Below, in pieces: positions 63,006-64,000 of a DNA stretch of 64,000 bases. Each line of letters opens with the position of its first letter. Position 1 is the stretch's first letter. Below the pieces are notes generated by a model. The model saw only the letters and a list, made by a program, of their open reading frames with translations, made no database searches and was not told the DNA's origin. The stretch lies in contig NZ_FRCP01000014.1 in the NCBI RefSeq assembly GCF_900142955.1, positions 124,001 through 188,000 of the forward strand. The letters run 5' to 3'. This DNA is from Anaerosporobacter mobilis DSM 15930. GTDB taxonomy: Bacteria > Bacillota > Clostridia > Lachnospirales > Lachnospiraceae. Both the position numbers and the translations under genes were made by a program.

Positions 63006-63771
63006 GTTAAATAACATATATAAATATTACAATCCAGGAACCGTTAGCGAAGTATGTTTATTCAAGGATTTTAATCTTAAAATTACAGACAATGAATTCG
63101 TATCGGTAGTTGGTAGCAATGGATCAGGTAAGACTTCTATGCTGAATATAATCTGCGGTAGTATACCAATTGACCGTGGTCAGATTCTAATAAACGATGC
63201 AGATATCACAAAGATGAAAGAATTCAAACGTCAAAGAAGAATTGGCCGTGTATATCAAAATCCTGCACTTGGTACTTGCCCGCATATGACTGTACTAGAG
63301 AATATGGCGATTGCGGATAATAAAGGAAAACCATTTAATTTACGTTTTGGAACAAATCGTTCTCGAATTGATTATTATCGAGATAGTTTGAAATCGTTGA
63401 AATTAGGATTAGAGGACAAGATGAATCTAAAAGTTGGTTCTCTTTCTGGTGGTCAAAGACAAGCAATGGCATTGCTTATGACTATAATGACACCAATTGA
63501 TTTCTTGATATTAGATGAACATACAGCAGCTCTTGATCCTAAGACAGCTGATCTGATTATGGAGATTACAGGAAACATTGTCCGAGAGAAAAAGTTAACA
63601 ACAATTATGGTTACGCACAATCTCCGCTATGCTATTCAATATGGAAACAGGTTGCTAATGATGCATCAAGGAGAAGCGATTATGGATAAGAATGCAGCGC
63701 AGAAGGAAGCAATGTGCGTAGAAGATATTCTAGAGGTGTTTAATCGTATTAGTATCGAATGTGGAAATTAA
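62998..63771 (+). CDS. trpZ: Tryptophan ABC importer ATPase
   Basis: 257 residues, ATG at 62998 inside the end of the permease gene (8-base overlap), behind AAGAAGGTGAAAG. Motifs: Walker A 'GSNGSGKTS', Q-loop 'VYQNPALGT', signature 'LSGGQRQAM', Walker B 'FLILDEHTAALDP', H-loop 'VTHNLRYA'. In Walker B the usual Pro after Glu is His ('DEHTAALD'), a variant I recall as common in this subgroup. Provides energy for the permease. No strong terminator is visible directly after. Confidence 0.88.
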   Translation: MLELNNIYKYYNPGTVSEVCLFKDFNLKITDNEFVSVVGSNGSGKTSMLNIICGSIPIDRGQILINDADITKMKEFKRQRRIGRVYQNPALGTCPHMTVLENMAIADNKGKPFNLRFGTNRSRIDYYRDSLKSLKLGLEDKMNLKVGSLSGGQRQAMALLMTIMTPIDFLILDEHTAALDPKTADLIMEITGNIVREKKLTTIMVTHNLRYAIQYGNRLLMMHQGEAIMDKNAAQKEAMCVEDILEVFNRISIECGN

Positions 63772-63871
63772 AGATTAGTTTTTGAAAAAACAGTTTGCCT
63801 CTTTTAAAGGCTGGTAAATTTGACGCAGTGGAAATTACATGTGAAAAAATTATTTTTCACACTTTTCCCAC

Positions 63872-63900
63872 TTGACAGATTGCAAGCTTTGTCATAACAT
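63872..63900 (+). promoter_or_regulatory. Promoter of the next, truncated transcription unit
   Basis: TTGACA (63872-63877), 17 bases, TAACAT (63895-63900); TTGCAA-N17-TATAAA overlaps it as an alternative. It drives the T-box-like leader that begins about 20 bases later. Confidence 0.5.
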
Positions 63901-63919
63901 AATATAAAATGAAAAATGT

Positions 63920-64000
63920 TATGATAGAGAGGATTAGGTATGTAATCTTATCAGAGAGGAATGTCCAAAGGCTGTAAGACATTCTAAGGTAGTGCATATT
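63920..64000 (+). ncRNA. 5' part of a second T-box-like leader, cut by the right edge
   Basis: GAGAGGATTAGGTATGTAATC, then AGAGAG (63953-63958) and a distal hairpin GAATGTC (63959-63965)/GACATTC (63978-63984) with GGCTGTAAG in its loop, reproduce the stem I order of the Trp T-box at 60421. The specifier and the antiterminator lie outside the window, so the cognate amino acid is unknown. Confidence 0.55.

Noticed and set aside
1..64000. CRISPR arrays, tRNA/rRNA genes, prophage or transposase genes
   Set aside because: None seen on either strand by inspection; the interspersed repeats are palindromic intergenic elements without regular spacers or coding frames.

Overview
The window is one contiguous piece of a low-G+C Firmicutes chromosome, most likely a Lachnospiraceae-type clostridium. 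The grounds are the SCIFF ribosomal peptide (scfA) with its radical SAM maturase (scfB), a nearby small membrane protein that I recall as the TIGR04086 family, a fused secDF, T-box leaders, strong AGGAGG ribosome binding sites with frequent GTG/TTG starts, sortase/LPKTG surface proteins, and a four-gene cluster of large proteins that I recall only from Lachnospiraceae (DUF5717/DUF5716 type). I saw no rRNA, tRNA, prophage, transposase or CRISPR array. Gene order is mostly housekeeping, with several surface, stress and signalling modules in between.

Layout, left part. 1-2456: divergent surface genes, a Big_2 repeat protein cut by the left edge and an exported M14 peptidase, sharing an intergenic region with three copies of a palindrome. 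2481-5830: acetyltransferase, Nudix-like protein, then pyrC and pyrF. 5944-9941: a Fur-box-controlled YclNOPQ-type siderophore importer. 10072-13862: an orphan protein, a Ca2+-type P-ATPase and an MntP/YtaF-like membrane protein. 14047-18780: a TruA-like protein with an altered catalytic residue, a zinc-ribbon membrane protein, DedA and an L,D-transpeptidase. 19100-20606: tgt-yajC. 20835-27440: nucleotidyltransferase, then a BceRS-BceAB-type antimicrobial peptide sensing and resistance module with a consensus BceR operator. 27685-33240: PHP phosphoesterase, TIGR04086-like protein, scfA-scfB, secDF.

Layout, right part. 33326-40819: an Mga-like regulator divergent from a class B sortase and its 1645-residue LPKTG adhesin/pilin-like partner. 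41128-44701: a second two-component system with two exported proteins. 45122-49539: ilvN-ilvC, a LysR regulator, purA. 49870-52978: phosphodiesterase, a HAAS-type membrane protein and a HisC/CobD-like aminotransferase. 53210-60253: the four-gene cluster of unknown function (giant helical-repeat protein, degenerate Hsp70/actin-fold protein, TPR protein, coiled-coil membrane protein). 60386-63771: a T-box with a UGG (Trp) specifier in front of a TrpXYZ-type ABC importer. The right edge holds the start of another T-box-like leader.

The least explained parts are: the 53210-60253 cluster; a roughly 260-bp palindromic interspersed repeat with two full copies and one half copy, one of them lying between a response regulator gene and its kinase gene; a TruA with Glu in place of the catalytic Asp; the TAAGATTCTTA palindromes placed inside promoter spacers; and several structured leaders or intergenic hairpins (tgt, secDF, after purA). 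All family assignments come from reading motifs by eye; no database search was run.
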